From assembly GCF_002077945.1 (NCBI RefSeq), contig NZ_LVYD01000124.1:496001-560000 (forward strand): DNA of 64,000 nucleotides, in the 5' to 3' direction. The position numbers and the translations under genes are program-made. A model generated the notes under the pieces. The model searched no databases, was not told where the DNA came from, and worked only from the letters and a program-made list of their open reading frames with translations. The stretch is from Niastella vici. Lineage in GTDB: Bacteria; Bacteroidota; Bacteroidia; Chitinophagales; Chitinophagaceae. This document shows, one piece after another, positions 1-8,200 of this stretch (position 1 is the first letter of the stretch; every line of letters begins with the position of its first letter).

Positions 1-41
1 TTTAAATACTCCTGCAATTGTGCGTCAACCACATCGGCCAT
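1..41 (-). CDS. possible 5' end of a divergent gene (partial)
   Basis: On the minus strand an ATG at 41-39 opens a reading frame that stays open to the window edge and reads M-A-D-V-V-D-A-Q-L-Q-E-Y-L, which looks like an ordinary protein N-terminus. It would be divergent from the thioredoxin gene. Only 13 codons are visible, so no function can be given, and the call rests on codon plausibility alone. A longer minus-strand frame over 2-418 is in another register and looks like a shadow of thioredoxin. Confidence 0.3.
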   Translation of the reverse strand, partial: MADVVDAQLQEYL

Positions 42-219
42 GTTTTTACAGCCCCCGGCCTATTGACCAGTTCATTCAACATTTGCAGCGTGTTATAGGT
101 AAAGTATAAAATAAATATGTCCCACAAATACAGGGTCTCTCCTTTAGTTTTACCCCGGTTTTGTTTGCTGCGGCACCGGGTATGGTTATTACTGTAAATT
201 GCATTAAATACTTTGAGCG

Positions 220-510
220 ATGTCATTCGAAACCCATATAAACGGAAATAAACCGGTTGTCGTTGATTTTTTTGCCACCTGGTGCGGTCCCTGTAAAATG
301 ATGGAACCGGTGTTGAAGCAGCTAAAGGAAAAGATCGGCGAAAATGCCACCATCTTAAAGATGGATATTGACAAGAACCCCGCTTACGCCAATCGTTATG
401 GCATACAGGCGGTTCCAACCGTAATTGTATTTAAGGCAGGAAAGATAATATGGAGAAAAACAGGTGTGGCGAACGTAAATGAATTGCTGCAGCAATTGAA
501 CGGGGTTTAA
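220..510 (+). CDS. thioredoxin
   Basis: A 96-residue thioredoxin-fold protein for thiol-disulfide exchange in the cytoplasm. The redox motif W-C-G-P-C-K lies at about residues 21-26 and the conserved cis-proline motif A-V-P-T at about 64-67. Length is slightly below the usual 105 residues, with a short N-terminus. There is no signal peptide, so a cytosolic reductant role is more likely than periplasmic. A TACTTTG element ends 4 bp before the ATG, which resembles the Bacteroidota -7 box with one base missing. It stands alone: the next gene starts 315 bp later behind its own promoter. The family call is secure; the specific partner (ribonucleotide reductase, peroxiredoxin or other) cannot be told. 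Confidence 0.95.
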   Translation: MSFETHINGNKPVVVDFFATWCGPCKMMEPVLKQLKEKIGENATILKMDIDKNPAYANRYGIQAVPTVIVFKAGKIIWRKTGVANVNELLQQLNGV

Positions 511-566
511 TCGCGCTATAAGCGCATAAGCCATTTAGGTTTACTTACCACAAATTTCACCTCCCC

Positions 567-583
567 TACCCGCCTGACGGGTA
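567..583. repeat. short inverted repeat (TACCCG / CGGGTA)
   Basis: TACCCG (567-572) and CGGGTA (578-583) form perfect 6-bp arms around a 5-nt loop, 57 bp after the thioredoxin stop. No U-tract follows, so it is at best a weak transcript end or a dispersed palindrome. The rest of the 511-825 gap holds the promoter and leader of the cold-shock-domain gene. Confidence 0.4.
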
Positions 584-638
584 TAGCTAATCATTGGTAT
601 GCCAAATGAACAAAAGAGGAATTACCAATAAAAAAGCG

Positions 639-646
639 TAACTTTG
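639..646 (+). promoter_or_regulatory. TAnnTTTG promoter box for the cold-shock-domain gene
   Basis: TAACTTTG matches the Bacteroidota -7 consensus exactly. It implies a transcript start near 652 and a leader of about 175 nt before the ATG at 826. No clear TTG element lies 17-23 bp upstream, so the call rests on the -7 box. Confidence 0.5.
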
Positions 647-793
647 GTTATTATTCGTTTTAAGCTCCGCATTCTATATAACCGCACTATTTTTCTTGCT
701 TATTTCCTTGCTCAGCTAATACGATAAAAATGTTTTAGTGCCATCAGTCAACTTAAGGTGGCTTTATTGATCAGTTATATATAAACAAAATAT

Positions 794-806
794 CCTGCCA
801 GGCAGG
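794..806 (+). promoter_or_regulatory. hairpin in the leader of the cold-shock-domain gene
   Basis: CCTGCC-A-GGCAGG is a perfect palindrome 19 bp before the ATG at 826. In RNA the six-pair G+C stem with its one-base centre can form only with some strain, but the position close to the start could affect ribosome entry. Confidence 0.35.
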
Positions 807-825
807 AATCACCAAATAAATAAAT

Positions 826-1278
826 ATGTCTAAATCCCAGGAAACATTTAACAAGAAAGAAAGAGAAAAAAAACGTCAGAAGAAACAACAGGAGAAGCTG
901 GAAAAGATGAAAGAACGGAAAGATAATAAGGAGAAAGGCAAAAGCCTTGATGATATGATCGCTTATCTTGATGAAAATGGTAATTTAACATCCACTCCGC
1001 CCGATCCACGGAAAAGGAAGATCTTCCGCCAGGAAGATATGCAAATCGGTGTTCCCAAACTGGAAGAAAGACCAGCAGATGAAAAAAGAACCGGCATAGT
1101 CAGCTTTTTTAATGACCATAAAGGATTCGGTTTCATCAATGATTCAGTTTCGAAGGAACGGATATTTGTACACGTGAACGAACTAACAATCCCCATAAAA
1201 GAGAATGACAGGGTTACTTTTGAAGTACAGAACAGCCCCAAAGGCCCGGTTGCTTTAAATGTGGAACTGGTGAAATAA
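826..1278 (+). CDS. cold-shock-domain RNA-binding protein with charged N-terminal extension
   Basis: A 150-residue protein with a C-terminal cold shock domain, about residues 84-149, carrying RNP1 (K-G-F-G-F-I) and RNP2 (I-F-V-H-V). The first 45 residues are almost entirely Lys, Glu, Arg and Gln and should form a long charged helix or coiled coil. The family binds single-stranded nucleic acid and acts as an RNA chaperone. It lies directly upstream of a DEAD-box helicase in the same orientation (49 bp gap), a pairing that fits a joint role in unwinding mRNA or in ribosome assembly at low temperature. The roughly 175-nt leader recalls cold-shock mRNAs. Normal CspA proteins are about 70 residues, so the extension is distinctive. 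Confidence 0.9.
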   Translation: MSKSQETFNKKEREKKRQKKQQEKLEKMKERKDNKEKGKSLDDMIAYLDENGNLTSTPPDPRKRKIFRQEDMQIGVPKLEERPADEKRTGIVSFFNDHKGFGFINDSVSKERIFVHVNELTIPIKENDRVTFEVQNSPKGPVALNVELVK

Positions 1279-1315
1279 CCGGGACTGTTAAAAATAGCAA
1301 TACTTTTTATTGACG

Positions 1316-1323
1316 TACTTTTG
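1316..1323 (+). promoter_or_regulatory. TAnnTTTG promoter box for the helicase
   Basis: TACTTTTG fits the -7 consensus and ends 4 bp before the ATG at 1328. Transcription would begin at or beside the start codon, giving a leaderless mRNA and favouring that ATG over the upstream TTG at 1310. Confidence 0.5.
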
Positions 1324-1327
1324 CCAA

Positions 1328-2650
1328 ATGCAGATATCTTCCTTTTCAATTGAGGACACACTTTCTAATTTACAGATAGAGACATTAAATGAGATGCAGC
1401 AAGCGTCTCTTGAAGCCAATAAAACGTCAAACGAAGTAGTATTGCTGGCAGATACCGGTTCTGGCAAAACGCTCGCTTATTTGCTGCCGGTAACGCAATT
1501 GTTACAAAGAAATTCGCGCGTTTGCCAGGCGCTCATCATTGTACCTTCGCGTGAACTGGCCCTGCAAATTGAACAGGTATTCAAAAAGATGGGAACCGGT
1601 TTCAAGATCACCTGTTGCTATGGTGGTCATTTGCGCGAAACCGAAGAGAACAACCTGAAGCAGGCACCCGCGCTGATTGTGGGAACACCTGGCCGGCTGG
1701 CCGATCATATACGCCGTGGAAATATTATTACCACCCATATTGAGACGCTGGTACTCGATGAGTTTGACAAGTCGCTGGAACAGGGCTTTGAAGAAGAAAT
1801 GTCGTTCGTAATTAGCTCCCTGCCTGGTTTAAAGAAAAGGATACTTACTTCTGCAACAGAAGCGGTGGAAATTCCTGCATTTGTAGGGTTAACAAACGCT
1901 ATAGCCATCAATTTTTTGAAGGGCGAACCCTCAGCCGCCCTGGATGTTCAAATGGTAAGGAGCGACGACTCCGACAAATCCGACACATTATTCAAACTTA
2001 TTTGTGCACTGGGCAACCGGTCGACCATTGTGTTTTGCAACCAACGCGAGTTTGTAGAGCAGGTGAGCGCGTACCTTAAAGATAAAGGCATTGTGAATGT
2101 GTTTTACCACGGCGCTATGGAACAGCAGGAACGCGACAGTGCCTTGTGCAAATTCCGGAATGGCAGTTCCAATGTATTAGTGACCACCGACCTGGCAGCA
2201 CGTGGACTGGATATTCCGAACATTCGTTACATTGTACATTACCAGCTTCCCAATACCCGGGAATCATTTACCCACCGCAACGGGCGCACGGCCCGCATGG
2301 AAGCCAGCGGCACGGCCATATTAATACTGGCGCCACATGAATACCTTCCAGAATATATTACCCCTGCGCCCACTCCGATCGACCTGCCGCCCACGGCCAT
2401 AGTACCCCAAAAGCCGGTATGGACCACCCTGTTTATTGCAGCCGGCAAAAAAGATAAGGTGAACAAAGTGGATATTGTGGGCTTTCTCACCAATAGAGGC
2501 CAGTTGAAAAAAGAGGATATCGGATTAATTGAAGTAAAAGACTTTTTCTCTTTTGTGGCGGTACGTAAATCAAGAGCAAGCCATACATTACAGTTGATCA
2601 AAACAGAGCGCATCAAGAATAAAAAGGTTAAGATCGATGTAGCGAAGTAG
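1328..2650 (+). CDS. DEAD-box ATP-dependent RNA helicase
   Basis: A 440-residue DEAD-box helicase. Domain 1 shows motif I (A-D-T-G-S-G-K-T), motif Ia (P-S-R-E-L-A), G-T-P-G-R and motif III as T-S-A-T. Motif II reads D-E-F-D rather than D-E-A-D, a tolerated variant. Domain 2 has T-D-L-A-A-R-G-L-D and H-R-N-G-R-T-A-R. A C-terminal segment after about residue 350 resembles the RNA-binding tail of DbpA/CshA-like proteins. The ATG at 1328 was chosen over an in-frame TTG 18 bp upstream because a promoter box ends 4 bp before it. The 3' end overlaps the convergent oxidoreductase gene by 23 bp, so both transcripts share an antisense segment. Likely works with the upstream cold-shock protein in RNA remodelling. 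Confidence 0.93.
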   Translation: MQISSFSIEDTLSNLQIETLNEMQQASLEANKTSNEVVLLADTGSGKTLAYLLPVTQLLQRNSRVCQALIIVPSRELALQIEQVFKKMGTGFKITCCYGGHLRETEENNLKQAPALIVGTPGRLADHIRRGNIITTHIETLVLDEFDKSLEQGFEEEMSFVISSLPGLKKRILTSATEAVEIPAFVGLTNAIAINFLKGEPSAALDVQMVRSDDSDKSDTLFKLICALGNRSTIVFCNQREFVEQVSAYLKDKGIVNVFYHGAMEQQERDSALCKFRNGSSNVLVTTDLAARGLDIPNIRYIVHYQLPNTRESFTHRNGRTARMEASGTAILILAPHEYLPEYITPAPTPIDLPPTAIVPQKPVWTTLFIAAGKKDKVNKVDIVGFLTNRGQLKKEDIGLIEVKDFFSFVAVRKSRASHTLQLIKTERIKNKKVKIDVAK

Positions 2651-3572
2651 TGAGTAAAACGATCTTACCATTAACCTGTTGTTGCACTAATCTGCCGGCG
2701 GCTTCGTTTATTTTAGTCCAGGACATTTCACTGTCAATAGTTGTTCTCAGCTCTCCTTGTTGTACCATGTTGGCGAGGCGATCGAGTAAAGGGGTGCTGG
2801 GAAAAACTGGCTCCCGCCCCAGCCAAATACAACGGATACCATGGAATGGCCAGCCTGCAGCCCGCACGTTAAATGAGGTTGCCTCACGGGCAGAGTTACC
2901 AAAATTGATGCAGAGGCCATTTCGGGACAGTGCAGAGAGCGCAGTTGCCAGCGTATTGCCGCCTATGGAATCCCATATTATATCATATTCACCGGCTTCT
3001 TTTGCCGCTTCTACACTGGTAAAAACGGGAACCGGTTTTATTCCATCTTCTTCTAACTGGCTCGCCAGATCGCTACGGCGGCTAATGGCAGTTACTGTTG
3101 CCCCAGCCCTGGCTGCCAATTGACAGGCAAAACGCCCAACCCCACCAGCAGCACCGGTAATTAACAGGCGACGGCCCTTACAATCTCCGCTGGCATCGAG
3201 ACAAGCCAAAGCAGTGAGGCCTGCGATGGGTAAACAGGCAGCCTGCGCATCACTGATAGATTCGGGAATTGCTGCAATTTGCACACCAGCAGCAACCAGG
3301 TACCCGGCCCATGATGCCTGTGCTACATAACCGAACACCCGTGTACCAGTAGCAGGCGTACTGCCATCTGCAGCCGCTTTCACAATTACACCGGCAAAGT
3401 CCCAACCCGGTATATAACTGGTGGTTGCAGCCATTGCGGTGCGGGTTTCACCCTGGTTCAGAGAAAAAGTATTCACTTTTATCAGCGCCTGACCGGGAGT
3501 TGGAACAGGAATAGCTGTTTTGCGGAAAGTAAAGCCCTGCGTATCGGGATCAGTGAAAATAGCGTTCATCAT
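2628..3572 (-). CDS. zinc-binding dehydrogenase / quinone-reductase-type oxidoreductase (MDR family)
   Basis: About 314 residues with the two-domain medium-chain dehydrogenase architecture: a GroES-like N-terminus (G-W-D-F-A-G near residue 55) and a Rossmann half with the nucleotide motif G-A-A-G-G-V-G near residue 140. It lacks the zinc-ligand cysteine cluster, so it groups with NADPH:quinone reductase/enoyl reductase types. Start codons at 3584, 3572 and 3569 are all in frame; 3572 gives the usual family N-terminus. Upstream lie a TAnnTTTG box (3600-3607) and a perfect TTGAT-N4-ATCAA palindrome (3630-3643), then the Crp/Fnr gene on the same strand. This suggests the oxidoreductase is the regulator's target. 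Its substrate is not predictable. Confidence 0.88.
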   Translation of the reverse strand: MMNAIFTDPDTQGFTFRKTAIPVPTPGQALIKVNTFSLNQGETRTAMAATTSYIPGWDFAGVIVKAAADGSTPATGTRVFGYVAQASWAGYLVAAGVQIAAIPESISDAQAACLPIAGLTALACLDASGDCKGRRLLITGAAGGVGRFACQLAARAGATVTAISRRSDLASQLEEDGIKPVPVFTSVEAAKEAGEYDIIWDSIGGNTLATALSALSRNGLCINFGNSAREATSFNVRAAGWPFHGIRCIWLGREPVFPSTPLLDRLANMVQQGELRTTIDSEMSWTKINEAAGRLVQQQVNGKIVLLTTSLHRS

Positions 3573-3599
3573 TGTTTCTTCCATTCCTATAATTTTGCC

Positions 3600-3607
3600 C
3601 AAAGCTA
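3600..3607 (-). promoter_or_regulatory. TAnnTTTG promoter box for the MDR oxidoreductase
   Basis: On the minus strand TAGCTTTG matches the consensus. The predicted start of transcription is near 3596, so the Crp/Fnr-type palindrome centred at 3636.5 falls close to -40, the classic position for class II activation. Confidence 0.5.
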
Positions 3608-3629
3608 TTGGCAATCCGTAACGGAAATT

Positions 3630-3643
3630 TTGATTGGAATCAA
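3630..3643. promoter_or_regulatory. Crp/Fnr-type binding site (TTGAT-N4-ATCAA)
   Basis: TTGATTGGAATCAA has perfect TTGAT/ATCAA half sites, identical to the E. coli FNR consensus. It lies 11 bp past the stop of the Crp/Fnr gene and upstream of the oxidoreductase promoter. Both the sequence and the position are seen directly; binding by the neighbouring regulator is inferred. Confidence 0.6.
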
Positions 3644-3654
3644 CAATAAAGTGC

Positions 3655-4242
3655 CTATCTATTAGTATTGCGCAACCTGCTCAGTGTTTCTTTCGTCATG
3701 CCCAAATAATTGGCCAGTATATGATGAGGTATTTGCAGAAATAATTCGGGATCGGCATTCATTAACTGCTCATAGCGCATTTGCGGCGTTTCGTAATAGG
3801 AAGCCAGCAGCCGTTCCATGGCATAACAGGCGGTACGTTCTGCCAGGTGGCGGCCGGCTTTCTGCCAGGCAAAAGATTTGTCGAACAATGTAAGTAAACG
3901 TCCGGCATCCATGCAGATCATCGTTGTATTTTTAATAGCAACAATATTTACTTCACTGGGCTTTCCTGTTATTATGCTTACATAGTCGGTCACGAAATCG
4001 TTGGTTACAGCAAAATCAAAAGTGCGCTCTACCCCATTAAGGTCCTTTACCCAGCGAACACACCCCTCGAGTATAAAGCCGACTGTTTTACAGGGGCGAC
4101 CTGCCTTTTGAATATATTCTTTTTTATCAAACTGTTTGATAGATGCGATCTCTTCGAGGCAATGCCAATCGGTTTCATCAAACGATGCCAGTTGACTTAA
4201 ATAAGATTGCAGCGGTGTAAAATCAAAGGGGTGCGAGCTCAT
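3655..4242 (-). CDS. Crp/Fnr family transcriptional regulator
   Basis: A 195-residue regulator with a cyclic-nucleotide-binding-type beta-roll (about residues 30-120, including the L-E-G-C-V-R-W turn) and a C-terminal helix-turn-helix around 165-193 with the recognition helix T-K-E-T-L-S-R. The E-x-x-S-R pattern is what FNR uses to read TTGA half sites. The N-terminal cysteine cluster that holds the FNR iron-sulfur centre is missing, so it is probably not an FNR-type oxygen sensor. The gene is followed by an FNR-type palindrome and then an oxidoreductase on the same strand. A closely parallel arrangement recurs at 26.5-27.8 kb. Confidence 0.9.
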   Translation of the reverse strand: MSSHPFDFTPLQSYLSQLASFDETDWHCLEEIASIKQFDKKEYIQKAGRPCKTVGFILEGCVRWVKDLNGVERTFDFAVTNDFVTDYVSIITGKPSEVNIVAIKNTTMICMDAGRLLTLFDKSFAWQKAGRHLAERTACYAMERLLASYYETPQMRYEQLMNADPELFLQIPHHILANYLGMTKETLSRLRNTNR

Positions 4243-4455
4243 GTGTTGGGAGCATTTCAGGGTGCAAGATGCAATAAAAAGGTTTACAACGCTATCCGTG
4301 CACGCTAAGCGCGTTCCATTTCTTTACAGATTTATTTTCTCCTTTTCCAACGCAGGTATATTAAATTATCCATTTGTGGCTTACTTTCTCTTTTTCATTT
4401 CAACATTTGCTCAAATTACACAACTATAAGCTATCCGGTACCGTTTTTTGGAAAG
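4243..4455. other. intergenic stretch upstream of the Crp/Fnr gene
   Basis: A+T-rich sequence with no convincing gene. It should hold the minus-strand promoter of the Crp/Fnr regulator; no exact TAnnTTTG box was picked out. A degenerate copy of the adjacent 21-bp repeat can be seen at 4435-4455. Confidence 0.4.
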
Positions 4456-4812
4456 TTCGGTTGGAAAGTTGCTAAGGATGCCGCGTATGTTGCAAACGTT
4501 GGGGCACTTGTTGCGAACGTTGGGGCACCTGTTGCGAACGTTGGGGCACCTGTTGCGAACGTTGGGGCACTTGTTGCGAACTATGGGGCACTTGTTTGCA
4601 ACTTCTTGTGGAAAGTTTTCAAGGTTGAGGTGAAACCTCAAAACATTGCCTGGAAAACTCACAAGATTGGATGGAAAGTTTAAAACATTGAATGGAATGT
4701 TCAAAAGATTGCGTGGAAAGTTTAAAACATTGACTGGAAAGTTCAGAACATTGGGGCCTAAGTTGCGAACGTTGGGGCCTAAGTTGCGAACGTTGGGGCC
4801 TAAGTTGCGAAT
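4456..4812. repeat. array of 17 diverged 21-bp tandem repeats
   Basis: Seventeen back-to-back 21-bp units fill 4456-4812 exactly. Two subtypes occur: gttggggcacctgttgcgaac (and a cctaag version) at both ends, and attgcgtggaaagtttaaaac in the middle. Since 21 is divisible by three, long open frames appear on both strands. The plus frame encodes heptads of type L-x-G-K-F-K-T or L-G-H-L-L-R-T but is cut by a TGA at 4631-4633 where GGA is expected. No spacers separate the units, so it is not CRISPR. It lies between the end of the RHS/immunity operon and the Crp/Fnr gene. Translation seems unlikely; the array may be a structural or recombinogenic satellite. Confidence 0.8.
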
Positions 4813-4909
4813 TTACGTCCCAGTTGACAAACTCCCGTCTCATCTTGAACGACTTTTTCCACTAAATTGGCAACTTATGCGGTAAAAAAATAAATTTTGA
4901 ATTTGGCTT

Positions 4910-5239
4910 TTAAACATCATCAAAACTTTTAGGCGCCTCTCTAAATATAATATGAACATCAGTAACAGGGCAATCTATATATCCCCATTTACTCCAGTTA
5001 GATTTTAACCACTCAATATTTATTGCATAACCTTCATTATTTGCAGGAACAGATTCCTGGGGCAATACAACAAATGTCAACCCGGCTTTATAACCGGATA
5101 TCACCAGCAATGCATATTCTCCCTGTTGTTCAATTACCATGAAATCTACATAATCTTCATAAGGGTACATCCCTTTGCATCTTAATATGGAGCCCCGAAC
5201 AAGATCTTCTTTTGAATCTATTAATTTTATGTTTCCCAT
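4910..5239 (-). CDS. probable immunity protein for the RHS toxin
   Basis: A 109-residue acidic protein starting 8 bp after the stop of the RHS toxin on the same strand, the standard position of the cognate immunity gene. It has no signal peptide or membrane segment, as expected for a cytosolic antidote that binds the toxin tip. Features include R-G-S-I-L-R-C-K-G near residue 15, Y-P-Y-E-D near 25, G-Y-K-A-G-L near 50 and a W-x5-W-x2-W-G-Y aromatic cluster near 79-88. The pattern recalls the Imm45 family, but that is memory-based and not certain. It does not look like the cloacin/colicin E3 immunity fold. The gene is A+T-rich compared with most neighbours, as toxin-tip cassettes often are. Confidence 0.75.
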   Translation of the reverse strand: MGNIKLIDSKEDLVRGSILRCKGMYPYEDYVDFMVIEQQGEYALLVISGYKAGLTFVVLPQESVPANNEGYAINIEWLKSNWSKWGYIDCPVTDVHIIFREAPKSFDDV

Positions 5240-5247
5240 ATTTTATT

Positions 5248-8200
5248 TTAACCGCATTTTAAATCATGCTTGCCCTTTGTGTCAGCAGGCTTTTTGAAAA
5301 CGCCATCAATATCGTGCTCACCTAAATGCTTTCCTCGCTTATCATTATATTCAATTCTTCCATGCTGCGTATCCGCTGCATATAGATTACCATCAGCATC
5401 TTTATAAACATCTCTATTGTTTAACCTGGTAATTCTATTATCTTTTTCCCAACCATTTTTTCGGGCCACCTTGGCCACTTTTCCATTTACAGCAAGAACC
5501 CTTTCTCCAGGCGGCATTTTTGATATTCTCGCTTCAAATTGCGCAGCCGTTTCAGGCGCTGCATTTAAACCCAATGGGTCTATTAGAATATTAGGATCGT
5601 TCACATACCCATATAAGGTAGGATTATTCCCAGCCAAACCGATCGGGTCCTGACTTATATAGTTCCCCTGTTCGGAATCATAATACCTGCACCTATTATA
5701 ATACAATCCCGTTTCCACATCTTCATACTGCCCCTGGTACCTGAACGGCAGTTCGCTGCTGCTACCGCATAAAGTTCTGATTCTTCCATAAATATCCAAT
5801 ACACCTTCCCAAACTTTTTTCCCTTCTACATCATACATCCATCGCGGCGTACCCACATGGTCGTTTATTACGCTATAGGTTGCTCCATTCACGATTTTGG
5901 CGGCCAACCGGTGGCTATCCTGCTCAAATATCCAGGTTATATCCTTTTCTTTTTCCAATGCGTTCGCAGGGTTGGGTTCTTCCTTATTATAATTAACGTC
6001 ACCCCACTCGTTCACTACAGATTGAGGTTTTTCTTCCTCTTTGTAACTCCATTCATGTAATGGCTTGTCTCCATCCCACACCCAACGGGTAATGATTCCG
6101 GCAAATGTTTTGGAAATACGGCGGCCCAACGCATCATACGTAAATGCAACCTCCCTTCCATCGGAGCGTATTACCTTTTGTAACTGTCTATTGGCGTACC
6201 ATTCGTATATTGTTTTTTTGAAAGTACCTTTTTCGGTTTTACTTACCAGGTTCCCCTCCTCATCATACCTGAAAATATATTTATCATTTTCCAGCAAAGC
6301 ACCGGCGCTGTTATAGATGCGATCTGATTTTGTTGTGGTCTCATAAATATTACCGGTTGCATCCGTTGCCCGGTGTACAATACGGTTATCGGCATATTGT
6401 GCAAATACCAGATTGCCCAGCAAATCATACTTGAAATGGGTATTCCCCTGTGCAATGGCGTCAAAAATATTTGTCAACCGGTCATTGGCGTCCCAGGTAT
6501 ATTTCTTCCAGCTTTGTATCACACTGCCCTGGGTAACCCGATGTTCACGTGGCCTGCCTGCGCCATCGTATTGCCATTCACTGGTGATGCCACCCGGTAA
6601 TAATCTTTCTATCTCCTGCCCTGCCTGGTTATATTTCAGATGCGATTGCCACAACATCTCATGTTGTTTTGCTTGCAGATGTGTTATCTGCCCCAGCTGA
6701 TCGCGTTGTAATTTTATTTCGGCACCGAGGTTACTGGTTACCTGTATGCGCTCGCCTGTTTTGTTATAATGACTATGCACCTTGTATTCGTTCTGCGCTT
6801 CTGATTCTACCTGCCCAATTTTATTGCGGGTAAATTGTACATGACTGTGCTCATTAATTGCTTCCTTCAGGTTGCCATTACTATCATACGTATATAATTC
6901 CCAGCTACCATCTTCCTGCTCTACCCGTATGACCCGACCATTGGCATCATATTCATAATTTGTAAAACGGCCTCCGGGACGAACCATCTTCACAACCTTA
7001 CCGGTTTCATCCCGTTCAAACGTACGCTGCAAACCGCCAAAGCCAGTTTCTTTGATGATCTCCCCACGTTTGTTGTAATCAAAAGTATAATGCCGGCCGG
7101 CTTCGTTTACCACAGTATTCAACCTTTGTTCAGTATCGTATAAAAAACACAGCTCCGTGTGTTGTTGCTTCTGTTTGGCAAGCTTTCCCAAGGCGGTGTA
7201 TTCGAATTGCACATCCTGGTGTTTATCTGTGACATGAACCACTTCCTCATACGCATTGTAAGCCAGTTTTATCGTATTGCCATCGGGCAGGTATACATGA
7301 CGCAAACGGTTCAATGCATCATATTTAAATTGCCGTACCTGTCCGGAAGTATTGCTGCTTTGTATACAATTCCCCAATGCATCATACTTCCAGCTGACGG
7401 CAGCTCCATCTGGCCATTGCAGGCCCGTCAGATTCTCATCTTCATCATAACTTAAGATCGTTTTGCGATTACCGCTTTCTATGATCGCTGCTATTTGACC
7501 TGCTGCGTTGTAATCATAGGTTATTGTATTTCCATTGGGATAATTCACAAACCGCAGACGGCGTGCAGCATCATAACCCAGGGTTTGACTGCTTCCATCG
7601 GGATTGATCTTTAAAACAGGCTGATTGTATTCGTTGTAATGAAACTGGATGCTGTTACCATCGGGAAATGTTTTTTCCTGTAATAATCCGCGTTCATTGT
7701 ATTTGTAACCGGTTATGCTGCCAGTTTCATCTATTTCGCGGTACAATTCAAAATCATCGGTATATTCTGTGTAGCGATGATTGCCATAATGGTCGGTTTT
7801 CTGTATACACAGATCATTCTCGTCGAAATAATAAATGGTTGTTTCCCCTAACGAGTTGGTTATTTCGTTACATCCTTTGCCATATTGTATAAACCCTTCC
7901 AATATGCCGCCATCGCCCCAGGTATGCACACACCGGTTGGTATCATCGTATTCCCAGTAAAAAGATTGTCCGTTACGATCAGTCTTTTTAACCATCAGGT
8001 GATCGCGATACTCCACATGAACCGACTGCCCCTGCGCATCAGCAATAGTCACCAGGTCGCCGGCTTCGTTGTAACCATAGCTAACCAAAACCTGTTCAAC
8101 TGTTTTGTGTTTGAGCGTTACGCTGGTAATGCGGTAATGCTCATCAGATGAAAAAAAGAGCTGCCGGCCAACAGAATCAGTAATAGCATTTATATGACGG

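Noticed and set aside
2-418. 138-codon minus-strand frame over the thioredoxin gene
   Set aside because: It runs antisense to a clear thioredoxin gene, has no recognisable domain and is rich in Arg, Trp and Pro as expected for a shadow frame.
4456-4812. CRISPR array
   Set aside because: Repeats are directly adjacent with no unique spacers, and no cas genes are present.
4411-4885. Four overlapping open frames on both strands of the 21-bp array
   Set aside because: They exist only because 21 is a multiple of three; the plus frame has an internal TGA and both strands are equally open, so coding was not assumed.
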